Positions 1 through 11,300 of a DNA stretch of 44,084 nt are shown here, in pieces. Below the pieces are notes generated by a model. That model did no database searches, was not told where the DNA came from, and saw nothing but the letters and a program-made list of their open reading frames with translations. The first letter of the stretch is position 1. The number at the start of each line of letters is the position of its first letter. This DNA is from a virus. The translations under genes were made by a program, and so were the position numbers. The stretch covers positions 1-44,084 of the IMG/VR virus record IMGVR_UViG_3300029915_000058. The stretch is one strand, 5' to 3'.

Positions 1-1113
1 CCATTGGTTCCTCAACTTGGTGATATGTGGTATAACACGGTAAGTCAACAGTTGTTCATTTGGGGAGGATATTCATGGATATTGATCGGGCCTCCCGGAG
101 ACGCTGAATATGGCAGCGAAGGTTGGAGAACTGCAAATATTACAAGTGGTGGAAATGTTGTTTATTTTCAAGAACTTTATAGCGAAGACTCTTTAATGAC
201 CGTTGCATCATCCCTTGATATTACTTCTCCTATTCCTCCTATTACTGGTTTTGGAAATATTCGTGCTGGTTTTAATTTTGTAACTCAAACTGGTTCTGGA
301 GCAAATTCATCTGGTATTTATAATATCACTGATCTTACCCTTGGCGATTCAGATCAAATGCATTTAGTTACTGATAATTATGATAATGGATATATTATAA
401 ACAATGGTAATACTTCAATCATTATTAGTAATAGTAATGCAACTGCTAATTTGAATGCCTATCATGAATGTATTTCTGGAAATGTTACTGGTACAGTTTA
501 TGTTGATACTCTTATAGCCGGAAATGATATTGATGCATCGAGTAATATCAATGTTGTAGGAGATATCAATGTTGGCGGAACTGCGTATGTGAATGATAAT
601 TTAGTTGTCATCAATTCTGCAAGCATTGGAGATAATCTAAATGTACTAGGAGTTATAAACACCGAGGGCGGGTTGAATGTTTCTGGAAATGCAGTATTTA
701 ATGCCCAAACAAGTTCTGGTATATCTTATTCAATGCCAGAAAATTCAGCATCATTGAATAGTATTTTACAGATTGTAACCGCTGGCTATCGAGGAGTTCC
801 GGCCGTTGCTCAATGGGATTCTTTGATATCTGCAATGTCATTAACTGCAAATGGATATGTAAAATTGGGAAGTGCTCTCGGTGGATTAATCATACAATGG
901 GGAACACAGTTTTCTCCTTATGGAACACATTCTTATACGTGGCCTAGCATACCATTTCCCCATGCCTGTTTATCCGTTATAGCTAGTGACAGCGGTTCGG
1001 TATCAATTATTCCCGCTGCTTTTGGAGCATTTGGTAATACAACTACCCTAACATTATCACAAAGTGATGGCTCTGGTGGAGCACAAGCAAGTTGGATTGC
1101 AATTGGATTTTAA
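1..1113 (+). CDS. Tail-fibre-like structural protein, 5' truncated by window edge
   Basis: The frame is open to the left edge, so the start lies outside the window; the TTG at 4 is internal. The visible N-terminal part carries a GDMWYN...W..I module (about residues 6-29), a motif common in T4-like fibre and sheath proteins. Gly/Asn/Ser-rich repetitive sequence follows, with strands such as SASIGDNLNVLGVIN that suggest beta-helical fibre structure. The last 85 residues (YVKLGSALGGLIIQWGT ... ASWIAIGF) resemble the C-terminal domain of phage fibre proteins of the gp53-like type, which forms the receptor-contacting tip. The role is therefore host recognition or fibre structure at the distal tail. 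Its end overlaps the convergent 427-aa gene by 4 nt, with no room for a separate terminator. The tip-domain assignment is fairly secure; the exact fibre identity is not. Confidence 0.7.
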   Translation, partial: PLVPQLGDMWYNTVSQQLFIWGGYSWILIGPPGDAEYGSEGWRTANITSGGNVVYFQELYSEDSLMTVASSLDITSPIPPITGFGNIRAGFNFVTQTGSGANSSGIYNITDLTLGDSDQMHLVTDNYDNGYIINNGNTSIIISNSNATANLNAYHECISGNVTGTVYVDTLIAGNDIDASSNINVVGDINVGGTAYVNDNLVVINSASIGDNLNVLGVINTEGGLNVSGNAVFNAQTSSGISYSMPENSASLNSILQIVTAGYRGVPAVAQWDSLISAMSLTANGYVKLGSALGGLIIQWGTQFSPYGTHSYTWPSIPFPHACLSVIASDSGSVSIIPAAFGAFGNTTTLTLSQSDGSGGAQASWIAIGF

Positions 1114-2393
1114 TTTAACTTAAAAGATCCGTAATTTACAAGAATGTTTGAGATAGTGGAATGAGTATTTTGTAAACTTGTTCCACTATTTGCGGTATAC
1201 CAGAGATATTCACTCGGCTCAATTCCAGATAATGTTTTAATATCGTATTTTGTTCCAGAACAAATAACTTGAGTGTTTGAATTATAGAGAGGTAGTATTC
1301 CAGTTCCAGATACTCCGCGAGTCAAACCAGATAAAGTATTTCCAGAAATATATACATAATTTATGCATTCTCCTTCAATAAACAAGGTTCCTTTTTTACC
1401 AATAGTAGGAGAAGGAAATCCAGCACCATTTGATAAATTTATAGATGTGCTATTTGCATACAAGGGACTTGAAAGAGTTGTATAACAATTACTTGATAAT
1501 ACAGAATATGTTGTAGGTCCAGTTGGAGTAATAACAATATTTGCGCCAACGTGGGCTGGAATATTCAATCTTCCATTGGTTATTTGCCACTCATTCGATG
1601 GAACAGAAATTCCATTTGCGGTAATAGCTGCATCGCCAGCCAGTAGTGTTGTCCACGGAACAGGAAAAATTGCCATTGCATTTCCAATTGCATCGATGGT
1701 GTATGATCCTACTGGGCCAGCCAAAATCATTGGTTTAAACATTTCATAACCAATGATAGGAGTTGAAGTATTACTTGCTCCAATTGCAATTTGTGAGACA
1801 GAAATTTGAAGAGTGTCAAAAATTTGAGATGTTACAAGTTCTTCGGGTGAATAACTAGAAATCTTTCCAATAAATTCGCCACCAGTCACTACAATATCTG
1901 CAACACCATTTCCAAGATTTGCATTTGTGAAATTGGAACTAATATTGGAACCTGCACGAATATGACGAGCAAAGCCATTGTTTATTTTGAAATCACCAAA
2001 TTCACCATCAAAACAATTATTACCAGAGATATCCGCTCCAATAGTCAATGATACAGGATTACCATTATTATTGGGAATTGCAACGATACGAGATGTTGGA
2101 GAATATTGACACACTCCATCCAAAAATAGATATATAACATTGCTGCTTCTTTCAACACTTACATAATGAAGATTACCAGTTGATACCAATCCACCTACAA
2201 TAGTCGATCCAATACCATTGAGGTTTAGAATACCATTGTTCAATGATAGACTACAACTGTTTGCAGTATCTGATATTTCAAATAAGACTTGACTATTACT
2301 ATTGGTATTTGGTTCAAGAAAAAACTCAATGGTAAAGTCGTTCCATCCGAAATTGAAATCCGTACTATCATTTGCTTGAATATAACCAGCCAT
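1110..2393 (-). CDS. Virion/tail protein with N-terminal LamG-like domain (427 aa)
   Basis: Residues 1-150 look like a concanavalin/LamG-type beta-sandwich: FTIEFFLEPN, then VIYLFLDGV, then LTIGADISGNNCFDGEFGDFKI. Such domains bind glycans or act as spacers in fibre proteins. The rest (about 150-427) is beta-rich and unassigned; it contains a stretch around residues 305-370 with GKKGTLFIEGECINYV and LSGLTRGVSGT. The start is ATG in a TAATG overlap with the stop of the 1973-aa gene upstream, so translation is probably coupled. Its LamG-like domain resembles the one near the C-terminus of that neighbour. It is the last gene of the leftward giant-tail-protein block. Function beyond virion structure is inferred. 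Confidence 0.6.
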   Translation of the reverse strand: MAGYIQANDSTDFNFGWNDFTIEFFLEPNTNSNSQVLFEISDTANSCSLSLNNGILNLNGIGSTIVGGLVSTGNLHYVSVERSSNVIYLFLDGVCQYSPTSRIVAIPNNNGNPVSLTIGADISGNNCFDGEFGDFKINNGFARHIRAGSNISSNFTNANLGNGVADIVVTGGEFIGKISSYSPEELVTSQIFDTLQISVSQIAIGASNTSTPIIGYEMFKPMILAGPVGSYTIDAIGNAMAIFPVPWTTLLAGDAAITANGISVPSNEWQITNGRLNIPAHVGANIVITPTGPTTYSVLSSNCYTTLSSPLYANSTSINLSNGAGFPSPTIGKKGTLFIEGECINYVYISGNTLSGLTRGVSGTGILPLYNSNTQVICSGTKYDIKTLSGIEPSEYLWYTANSGTSLQNTHSTISNILVNYGSFKLN

Positions 2394-5300
2394 TAGTTAT
2401 TCACCTTCACCGAAAGAATTTTACTTATATTACTATTTAGACTTGTGCCATCTACTACCAAGTTACTTGAACCATACCCAATCAGATTCAATGTCTTTGT
2501 ATTCCACGATAGATCATTAATTGTATGATCGGCATTTACACATTGAAAAGTAACATTGGCTTCGCTTTCATTATTGAAAGTTTCAAAACCATATAGAATT
2601 GGAGTATAATGGGCTAACAAATATGGATCGACATTTATATCTCGTGAAAACGGAGAGGATGGCAGATCAATTGTGTTAGTCTTTGAATATCGATTATGAT
2701 TCACAGTAAATCTCATTTCATCGATATATACGTTTGAAACATTATCTCCCGTTACGTCTGCTCCAATTGTCAAATTTGTATCTATATAGTTATATGCCTC
2801 TGAAGACATAGCTGATAGATTTCCATTTACATACATTGAAATAGCATTTCCAGTTCCATTTACAACAATGAAATTCCAAACATTACTTGTTATGGCTATA
2901 TTACTAGACATTGAAATACTTGAATCATTGAATGTAATCGTTCCAGCGTCATTACCAATAACAAATCCAGTTGTACTACCAGAAGAATTTCTGGTATCTA
3001 TCAATACTGAAGATGCAATATTCGTGAAGTTACAATAAAATTCAAGAGTGAAATTGTTTGAATTTATTGCAAGATTTGGGCAATTATTGGTTATTGAAAA
3101 ATACTGATCATTACTCGAATTTACCACTCCAGCAGTATTACCAAAACGCACAAATTCTGAACTGAAGGCACTACTTTGAATCTGACTTGGCCTCCATGCC
3201 AGATTCAATACAACATTACTTGCATCGCCTTCATCTTCGTCATAGATAGAGCCAGTTGGAACATCATAATTTATAGCAAATTGTTCATCTCCAACAACAA
3301 TTCCAGAGTATGAACATCCACTCATCAATAAAGAATTTACATTGCCAAACATTGATGAATTTGGATTGTAGGCCGAGAAAATTCTATTTTCGGCAGTTGA
3401 TGTTGAAATACTTTCTCCACTTGCAAGTGTCCATACATTTGCATTTCCAAGCATCGAGATAGAAGCATTGGCGACCATCGCCTCAACAAATTTTGTATTG
3501 GCATAATCATATACAATTGAACCAATGGGATAATAAACATTGGAATTTATCTTTTCAACATTCTTATCAACTCTATCAAAACGAATAGTAGAATCAATTT
3601 GACGAATGTATGGATTGTCTAATATTGGCAGGATATTGGCATAAGTATTTCCATATGCATAACTAATACTTACCTCTGGAATTGAGGTATATGTATTCGC
3701 ACTTACAATGGTAATTTCAGATGCACCAAAATCCAAATTGAATTGTGCTCCACTACCGGTTCCAGTCGTGGAATATTGCGAGACATTAAATCGATTGAGA
3801 ATTACCGAAACATTGTTATATGGAGTCATTGAATATGTTTTAATTGCACCATTTGAATAGACTGAATTTACAACAATATTTGCGACGTTATTTGTCAATG
3901 TCAGAACATCATGATTTGAGTAATTACTGCCAATATTACTGATATTTGCATAGACAACTTTCAACGATGATAGATAAGCATTTGCATTTTCAACATAGAC
4001 GTTTGCTGCAATATTTACAAAACCGCTTCCGGGATTTGTCACAACAACATCGGTTAGTGTCAATGGATAATTTTCTTTCCATGGTGTATAAATGTTTTCC
4101 AGTAAGGTTTCCTCATCACTGCTTGCACTTCCATCTGGACTTCTAACCATATTCAAAATAGACGCTACATTTGTATATGGAATATGTATATTTCCATTTG
4201 GATACAGCGCCTTTGGAACATTGTTGATATAAGCATTTTTTAGATTATAGGGAATCGATCTAAATGTAGGCCCAATCAAATATGGATAAACAGGATTTCC
4301 ATGAATATCTATTGTTGCAAAATATGCAAAGGTTCCATTTGGATATTCTGGAGTGATACAAAATCTTCCATTGTTTTCATTCAAGGTTCCAGATCCCGGA
4401 ACAAAGGTGAAATCTTCAATGTATTGACCGTTGGTATTTGCATATAATGCCATTTGCATTCCATTATAGATATTACCAGTCGCGTTCAATCTCTCAGCAG
4501 TTTTCAATTGATAACTTGAAGTGTTTAAAATTACAGTATAACTGTTTGCATTGGGAATAATCTCGTCATATCCATATGGGCCATAAATGGGATTACCATC
4601 GATTGCAAAACCTAACAGTGGACTATGATTGGAAGAATTCATAACATACATGCCAGTAGGATTTACATAATATTTCAAGGCTCCATTACTATCATCTGTG
4701 ATTCCTAATCCCAAATCATACCCCGCTAAATTGGAATAAAAGACTTCATTCACAGTAAAGGTATTGTAAGTTGAAAGATTTTCACCAAAAAACAAGGTTG
4801 CAATATTGCAATTTGCAGGTCCATAAAACGGAATGCCATTCGTTGCAATTCCAATTGGAAGAACTGGGTCATTTGAAATATTTGTAATAGTGTTTATTAC
4901 ACTGAACACTTCGGGAATAGTCGAAATAGTTGTGTAATAAACATAGATATTATCATTCATGTTGGGAGCATTTACAAAAATAATGTTCGCGCCTTCCAAT
5001 ATAAAATCAATACCATTTATTTGTAATGCACCATTGTAATAAATCTGAAGAGAATATGGAGTCTGTGGAAGACTGAAAGTGGTATTGACTCCATTCATGG
5101 TACCAGATGGAATTACCATATCATAATAAGTATAATATTCACTTACAACATTCGTTCTGTACTCCGCAAATAAACTGTCTCCCGGATTGCATCCAAAATT
5201 TGTTGTCACGGTTACTCCAGATAAAGTGAAATCTGGTCCTTCAATTGCCAAGATACCGTTGTAATATAGTTTAAGGCTACTAGCTGGTGATGGAACCGAA

Positions 5301-8300
5301 TTCAATGTGAATGCATAGGTTACATCAGTTGGCGCAATTTGAGATGTTAGATTGATGCTTACATAACCGTTCTGTACAGTTTCACTATATAGATAATAGG
5401 CACGAAGGGCATCACCAACCTTTGGAGAGAAGTTTAAAAGAACATATTGACCGGTTAGAGTGTAATCAGTTCCATTAGCCAATACTTGACTATTCAAAGC
5501 GATAATAAGTGTGTCTACATTCCTTACCATACCCGTCAGGTAAAACGTTTTATTAACCCCGTCAATCGATCCAATTGGTTGTTCCACCATGAAGTACCCA
5601 CCAGAGGCAGAATTTGAGAAATTGCTCAAAGAAGCATCGAGGGTAATTTCACCAGATTTTGTGAAATATGTACTATATTGAAGAATACCATCTTCAGGTA
5701 TTCTTGCAAACCCAAAATTTAAATTTTGAGGTTCGACAGTATATGGCAATGAAGTAATAGAATAATTTGGAATACTATTACTGGTAATATACACATAATT
5801 TGAATCGTATGTTGTTCCGCATGTTTGATCGAATAATGACGTTTGTAAAATATCAGTCATCTTTGGATTATTGGTAATTGAATGAATCAAATTATAATAA
5901 TTGGTATCATACTGAGAAGGTAGATCATAATCTACTGCACCCACATTTGCATAATCGGTACCAGAATATGTATTTTTGAAAGTTCTAATTCTAGTATGAA
6001 ATGGAGTAGTCTCATTTACAAAATCAATCATCATGTCTTGATTATCTGGAACAAAATTTCCTTGAGCCATAATATCTCGGTTGTTATATTCAACTTTTAC
6101 AAAGCTTGTTTTGAATAGCCAATCAAGATTTTTATTTTCGTATAACATATACCGAATCATTGCATAGAAAGCATCATCGGCAGCTTGTAGTAATGTTTGA
6201 TCGCCAACAAAAATTGAAGTATTTAGAATATTTGTGATTGCTCTAATTGCAATATATGGATCATTGTCAAATGGTGTTGAACCAAAGGACGAAGCACCAA
6301 ATCCAATATTTGAAGCTTCAAAATCATACAAAGATGGCAAAAATTGAATTGTGCCATTCTCAATGAAAATTGGTTCCAATTGAAGAACATTTGAATTTAG
6401 TTCATTTGTGGTTACCTGATATATAGAAACATTGCCATCAGTTACTTTAATGATATCTCCAATACCATAAGAAATAGAGGGCAACTCTCCAAGAGTATTC
6501 AAGGTAAAGGTTGGAGAAGTTGTTACATATGAAGAGGAATACCAATTAGCATATTCCCAAAATGATGTTAAGTTGAAAGTTTGGCATTGATCATACCTCC
6601 ATTCCTTGTCAACTGCTCTAACTATACTCCAACCATTTGAAGTTATTGTATCATCAGAGGAAATAAGAATCTTGTAATTTTCTGGATATTCAGCAATATC
6701 CAATTGATCTAAGACTGCCCTATTGGAAATTATTTCATCAAAACCGCTAGTCGGAGCAGGATCATAATTAGATAGTAAATTTACAATAGACGATGAAGCT
6801 GCCGCCACATTTGCCAAAGTGGCATTGATGATATTAAAATAAATCTTTAGAGCAATAACACGATTTTCAAATAAAGATTGAATTGGATTATTCAGAATTC
6901 CGATTTGTTGTTGTGATGGTATTGTATAATCTGGTGCCAATAATCCACTTTCAGTATATCCACAAATACTGTCAAGAAATTTTGAATAAATTGGAGTATT
7001 GATCCAAGATTTACTACCATCATTACTAATCAAAGCAAATTCATTATGAATAGTGTTGTCTGCCGATTCTTTTTCATATTCAATATGAAGAATGGAAGTT
7101 CCACTTGCAATATAGTTATTGATATTCCATGATGCAATGGTATTTGTATCCAATGCAGAAATCATTGGAATACCAGAATTTGGAATATTGGAAATACTAT
7201 AACTAAGCTGACTCACCGACTGATTATGGAGAATTCCATTACTTGTTTTTCCATAGACCCAAAATCCATATGTTTTTGATTTTTGGTCGTAAGTATACAT
7301 AATGTCAGAAGAATCCACATAGCCATTGTTATTATTGGAAATGAAATTTTCGGGAGATACCGAACTTGAAACCCATTCATATACAACAATATTTTCATTT
7401 GGAAACCATTCGTTCCAATTTTGAGCACGTTCTGAAACTGTTCCTACCTGAGCATTGACAACTCTCTTATGAGCCGTTTTAAACCATGTCTTCCCGGCAT
7501 TCTCTGACCCCCAGAGCGTTACACCAACTGCATGTGAGGTAAGGGGTCCAATAAAGTTCCAGAGGTCTTTACCGAACATATTTCCACTCTTTCCATTATA
7601 TAAAGCAGTGTAAACATTGCCACCATAAAGAACACGGTCACCAACAGAATATACGGTGCTGGCGGTCCATGGAGAAATAGAATAAACCGCAGGATCAATA
7701 TCGCATGAATAATCCAAATATTGAGCAATAGATTGGGGAAGAATACCCATACTCAAATCGACAACTTCAAGATCAACCAATTTTTCTTTAGTTATAGAAT
7801 CATAAATCCATGCAAAAGAAATACTTGAGGAATCGATTTTGTTTTCTTGAGATGATGATACTGTCCATCCATGTGACATTGCCGGATTATTGTAAATGGT
7901 AATATCATTATCTGGATTATTTTTGTCTGTCAATAGTAGATTGTCAATTTCACCGGAAAATACCAAACTAGGAGTGTTTGTTCCATGTACATGCAATTCG
8001 TTAACTTTCACGGAAGTTATGTTATCATCAACAGAATTGATATATGATCCATCGGTATTCAACACTTGATACATAACTAGACCTTGTGTAAATGCTTGGT
8101 CAGAGTCTCCAAAATTACTATTGGTGTCATCAAACACAGTATTATCGGTAAATGGAATAGTGTCTAATACAGTACGATATGGATACGTTCCAACAACTCC
8201 AAATAAATCATTTCCGAACCACTTAATTTGTTGGCCAAATGTTCTCATGGCAGTATTGCCTGAGTTGACTTGACCAACTAATACAAATTGACTTGCTAAA

Positions 8301-8314
8301 TTTGAACCATTCAC
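2393..8314 (-). CDS. Giant virion structural protein with CBM-like, YHYH-like and LamG-like modules (1973 aa)
   Basis: A very large Asn/Ser/Tyr-rich protein of the kind found in tails of T4-like aquatic phages. Visible modules, in order: a chitin-binding-type motif at about 215-256 (W....Y..GDRVLYGG..Y.A ... W); three tandem repeats of about 65 residues at 910-1133 (NGVxxxFxL ... YYNGxLxxxGxDFxLxG ... GDxLxxYY); a YHYH-like segment at 1145-1245 with paired IGIATNGIPFYGP and LGFAIDGNPIYGP; and a LamG-like sandwich at about 1710-1880 (FTLEFYCNF, ISMYVNGNL, LTIGADVTGDNV). It is probably a fibre or baseplate-attached adhesion protein. The start is GTG at 8314 with AGAGGA upstream and a late promoter box 17 nt upstream. 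It overlaps the next gene as TAATG. Domain calls are by eye. Confidence 0.65.
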   Translation of the reverse strand: MNGSNLASQFVLVGQVNSGNTAMRTFGQQIKWFGNDLFGVVGTYPYRTVLDTIPFTDNTVFDDTNSNFGDSDQAFTQGLVMYQVLNTDGSYINSVDDNITSVKVNELHVHGTNTPSLVFSGEIDNLLLTDKNNPDNDITIYNNPAMSHGWTVSSSQENKIDSSSISFAWIYDSITKEKLVDLEVVDLSMGILPQSIAQYLDYSCDIDPAVYSISPWTASTVYSVGDRVLYGGNVYTALYNGKSGNMFGKDLWNFIGPLTSHAVGVTLWGSENAGKTWFKTAHKRVVNAQVGTVSERAQNWNEWFPNENIVVYEWVSSSVSPENFISNNNNGYVDSSDIMYTYDQKSKTYGFWVYGKTSNGILHNQSVSQLSYSISNIPNSGIPMISALDTNTIASWNINNYIASGTSILHIEYEKESADNTIHNEFALISNDGSKSWINTPIYSKFLDSICGYTESGLLAPDYTIPSQQQIGILNNPIQSLFENRVIALKIYFNIINATLANVAAASSSIVNLLSNYDPAPTSGFDEIISNRAVLDQLDIAEYPENYKILISSDDTITSNGWSIVRAVDKEWRYDQCQTFNLTSFWEYANWYSSSYVTTSPTFTLNTLGELPSISYGIGDIIKVTDGNVSIYQVTTNELNSNVLQLEPIFIENGTIQFLPSLYDFEASNIGFGASSFGSTPFDNDPYIAIRAITNILNTSIFVGDQTLLQAADDAFYAMIRYMLYENKNLDWLFKTSFVKVEYNNRDIMAQGNFVPDNQDMMIDFVNETTPFHTRIRTFKNTYSGTDYANVGAVDYDLPSQYDTNYYNLIHSITNNPKMTDILQTSLFDQTCGTTYDSNYVYITSNSIPNYSITSLPYTVEPQNLNFGFARIPEDGILQYSTYFTKSGEITLDASLSNFSNSASGGYFMVEQPIGSIDGVNKTFYLTGMVRNVDTLIIALNSQVLANGTDYTLTGQYVLLNFSPKVGDALRAYYLYSETVQNGYVSINLTSQIAPTDVTYAFTLNSVPSPASSLKLYYNGILAIEGPDFTLSGVTVTTNFGCNPGDSLFAEYRTNVVSEYYTYYDMVIPSGTMNGVNTTFSLPQTPYSLQIYYNGALQINGIDFILEGANIIFVNAPNMNDNIYVYYTTISTIPEVFSVINTITNISNDPVLPIGIATNGIPFYGPANCNIATLFFGENLSTYNTFTVNEVFYSNLAGYDLGLGITDDSNGALKYYVNPTGMYVMNSSNHSPLLGFAIDGNPIYGPYGYDEIIPNANSYTVILNTSSYQLKTAERLNATGNIYNGMQMALYANTNGQYIEDFTFVPGSGTLNENNGRFCITPEYPNGTFAYFATIDIHGNPVYPYLIGPTFRSIPYNLKNAYINNVPKALYPNGNIHIPYTNVASILNMVRSPDGSASSDEETLLENIYTPWKENYPLTLTDVVVTNPGSGFVNIAANVYVENANAYLSSLKVVYANISNIGSNYSNHDVLTLTNNVANIVVNSVYSNGAIKTYSMTPYNNVSVILNRFNVSQYSTTGTGSGAQFNLDFGASEITIVSANTYTSIPEVSISYAYGNTYANILPILDNPYIRQIDSTIRFDRVDKNVEKINSNVYYPIGSIVYDYANTKFVEAMVANASISMLGNANVWTLASGESISTSTAENRIFSAYNPNSSMFGNVNSLLMSGCSYSGIVVGDEQFAINYDVPTGSIYDEDEGDASNVVLNLAWRPSQIQSSAFSSEFVRFGNTAGVVNSSNDQYFSITNNCPNLAINSNNFTLEFYCNFTNIASSVLIDTRNSSGSTTGFVIGNDAGTITFNDSSISMSSNIAITSNVWNFIVVNGTGNAISMYVNGNLSAMSSEAYNYIDTNLTIGADVTGDNVSNVYIDEMRFTVNHNRYSKTNTIDLPSSPFSRDINVDPYLLAHYTPILYGFETFNNESEANVTFQCVNADHTINDLSWNTKTLNLIGYGSSNLVVDGTSLNSNISKILSVKVNN

Positions 8315-8330
8315 TGAATAATCCTCTGTT

Positions 8331-8338
8331 GTATTTAG
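8331..8338 (-). promoter_or_regulatory. Late promoter box CTAAATAC for the 1973-aa gene
   Basis: Reads CTAAATAC on the minus strand. With T4 spacing, +1 is the G of the GAGG Shine-Dalgarno sequence, leaving a 12-nt leader before the GTG start. It lies just after the stop codon of the 2333-aa gene. Confidence 0.75.
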
Positions 8339-8341
8339 CCG

Positions 8342-11300
8342 CTAAAATGACAGTGAAATACCACGATCTTGATAAGCAGAGTCAATGGAAAGAATCATAT
8401 TATTTCCAGCTATAGTGGCAGATACTCCGGTATATTGAGAATAATTGTTTATATCTGATACCAGTGATTGATATGTGTTTCCAGTTTGAGTGATAATCCA
8501 ATCGTTAATCATGAACGTGTTTGGAACGGTAGTTAGTTTAGACAATGGAATAGTTTTTTGAGTAGTAAATTCGGTATCGAGAACATACATATAGGCAGCG
8601 CCTGAATTGTATATTTTGCTCACAGTAGAATGGATGCTTCCAACTATCAATACATTATTGTTTAAGGCAACACTTGTTCCAAATCCCTTGTCATAACTGT
8701 TTGGAGGAAGAATAATTTGTTGAAGAACAATTCTATTACCATTAATTCCAACTGTGCTTCCCGGATAGATGGTTGAATTGAAAATGATGTTTGACACAAA
8801 TCTAGGGATACCATGTCCACCACCATATTCACAATAATATTCTGTTGGAGACAATAAGACATTGTTGACGGAGACTGAACCCAAAACTTCAATAGTTAAG
8901 GTCGGAGTAATAGTGTTGGTATTTGAAAAAACAATTTGATTTTCAATTGTGCGATTGTATACTAATACTGCTCCAATATTTCCATTATAAGAAGGGACGC
9001 CTACCGCAATGGTTGAACCATCTGAATTACAAGCAATAACACTTCCCTCATACCCATTCAAATATACTGCTCCTAATGGAGTATAATAGAATGGAAGATC
9101 GTGAATAGTTGTTACATATCCAGAAACGCCAACATTGAATTCTGAAGTATTGAGTCCAATATCATTGGTTGACAAATATGTAATTTCGGTTGAAGGCATC
9201 AATATACGTTTATCACTGATAGAACCATCAATTTCAACTCTAATTGAATTTGTATCATACTCATTTGAAATTGCGGGAGATACCGTCACATGATCGCTGG
9301 CAATTGCAGTGATAGTATACGTCTGTGGATTATTATTATACTGCTTGATATATGGCAAAATATATCCATTATTACTTATGGCATATATCCAATTGCTATT
9401 GGAACTCATACACATCGAAGAAATATCAATTCCAATATTTGTAAGTGGTAATTGATTCGCAGTATCAAGAATTTGATTGATACTTGGTATTGAATGGGAA
9501 TCATATCCAATAACATATAATTGTGGAGATCCATATACACCCATACTAATATTACTGGCAGTTACAACGGCATTTCCGTTTGTTGCAACTACAAGGTTTC
9601 CTAGATTATAACTATTTGGACTTTTCCGAACAATACCGTTTATTACCGAGGTAAATTGTGGATATACATTACCATCGGTAGATGGATAATCTGTGATTCC
9701 CTTAACTTCAACTAATCCTCTGGATAGTTCACTGGCAGAATCATAATAAGCAGTCGGTTTACCAACAACTGCCATCAGAGTTTCTGAATCATATGCAATG
9801 GAATTGATTGCAATTGCATTTTTTATATATGGTGATTCAATAACGGTGTTATATGGAGGATTCAATTCATATGATGTTTCGCCAAACTCATCCCTTTCCG
9901 CAAACAAGACTTTATCTGATGATGTGGTGATTGCAGAACCAATGTCAGAAATTCGTAATGACTTCGGAGTAAAAATTGTTGATACAATCGGAGTAGTATA
10001 CGATAAGTTTGAGTTATTGGTAGAAACAATGCAAAGATTTGAATATTGAATAACATTTCCATTGAAAGATGGATTTACATTATAATCAAATACTCTGAAT
10101 ACTCCGGAGATATTTGCATCTTCGAAGTCAATTGCAATGAAACTATTTGCAGTTGTGGAAATATTTGAAGTTAGTGAAAGTTGAAGAACATTTCCATTCA
10201 GATTGGTGACACTTGAAATACCTGTTGGTTGTCCTTCGAATGTTATTACATCCCATTCCTTATTATCATTGTTTTCAATCCAGAACAATCCGCCACCCTT
10301 AGCAATTTTCAATATATTGATTTGGTCAGAATCATTAATCATTGAAACAATATTGCTAAAAAAAGTGCTGTTATAGTCTGCTTGAACATCGAATCCTTTG
10401 ATAGTCTTTTCATTGAATGATAAAATTCTTTGTGGAACAACAGGACCGCCAGTGTTGAATCCCAATGTATTGATTTTCAAATTTCCGTAAGGTTGTATAA
10501 AATCATTTTTCCAATTAATTGATTTTTCATACATATGATTTTCAGTAATTTGAATAACGTTCGATGATTTTGCATCGGTAGATGCCACGAACGAAATGAC
10601 AGTTGGATTCATGGTGTTCATGGCAGGAGTTAGACTTACTTCTCCATAACCAGTGCGATTGTCTGCACCATATACACCAACTTTGATGGCATACTCTTCG
10701 TATACATTGAGGTTGGTATTCAATTCTGGTGTAGATCCTGCACCATAATTCTGAATAGATTTAAGTGTTCCCTTTTCTTTGATCCATCCACTATAAAATG
10801 ATGCTTGTGCTCCAGTATCAATGTCCAAACCAGATAACCAATCTCTTTCAATATACCCAAGAGTGTTATTTCTCAAGGCAACCAAATCGGTTATAAATGG
10901 TCTATAAGTAGTATCATATATATGAGAATAATCAACAGCTTTCAAAGATAAATTTGGAAGAATACTATTTGTAAATTGAGTATTCACCTGTTGAAAATAA
11001 GCATATTGAAAGGTCGATGAACCAATTATATTTTGTGTTGCAATATAGTTAATTCCTTTCCAAGTTACTAGACTTCCAAAAAGATAATCATTATTCGGTT
11101 CCCATGTATCAACAGTGTCTGTACAAATCAGAAATCCGGGGCTTGATAATGTTCCATCCCAATCGGCACTTTTTTGACCACTAAGTTTGATACGAAGTTG
11201 TCTAATTCCAGTGATAGGATCATATATAACATCTGAAAAAGCTGTGGTATTATCAAATACAATACGATGTTCATAGGTAACAATATCTGCATTTAGACAT

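Noticed and set aside
4910-5590. Three tandem protein repeats as a possible DNA repeat element
   Set aside because: The similarity is at the protein level inside one gene; the DNA copies are diverged, so this is domain duplication rather than a mobile repeat.
9798-10049. 83-aa plus-strand reading frame inside the 2333-aa gene
   Set aside because: Antisense to a clear coding frame, no ribosome site, no family-like features.
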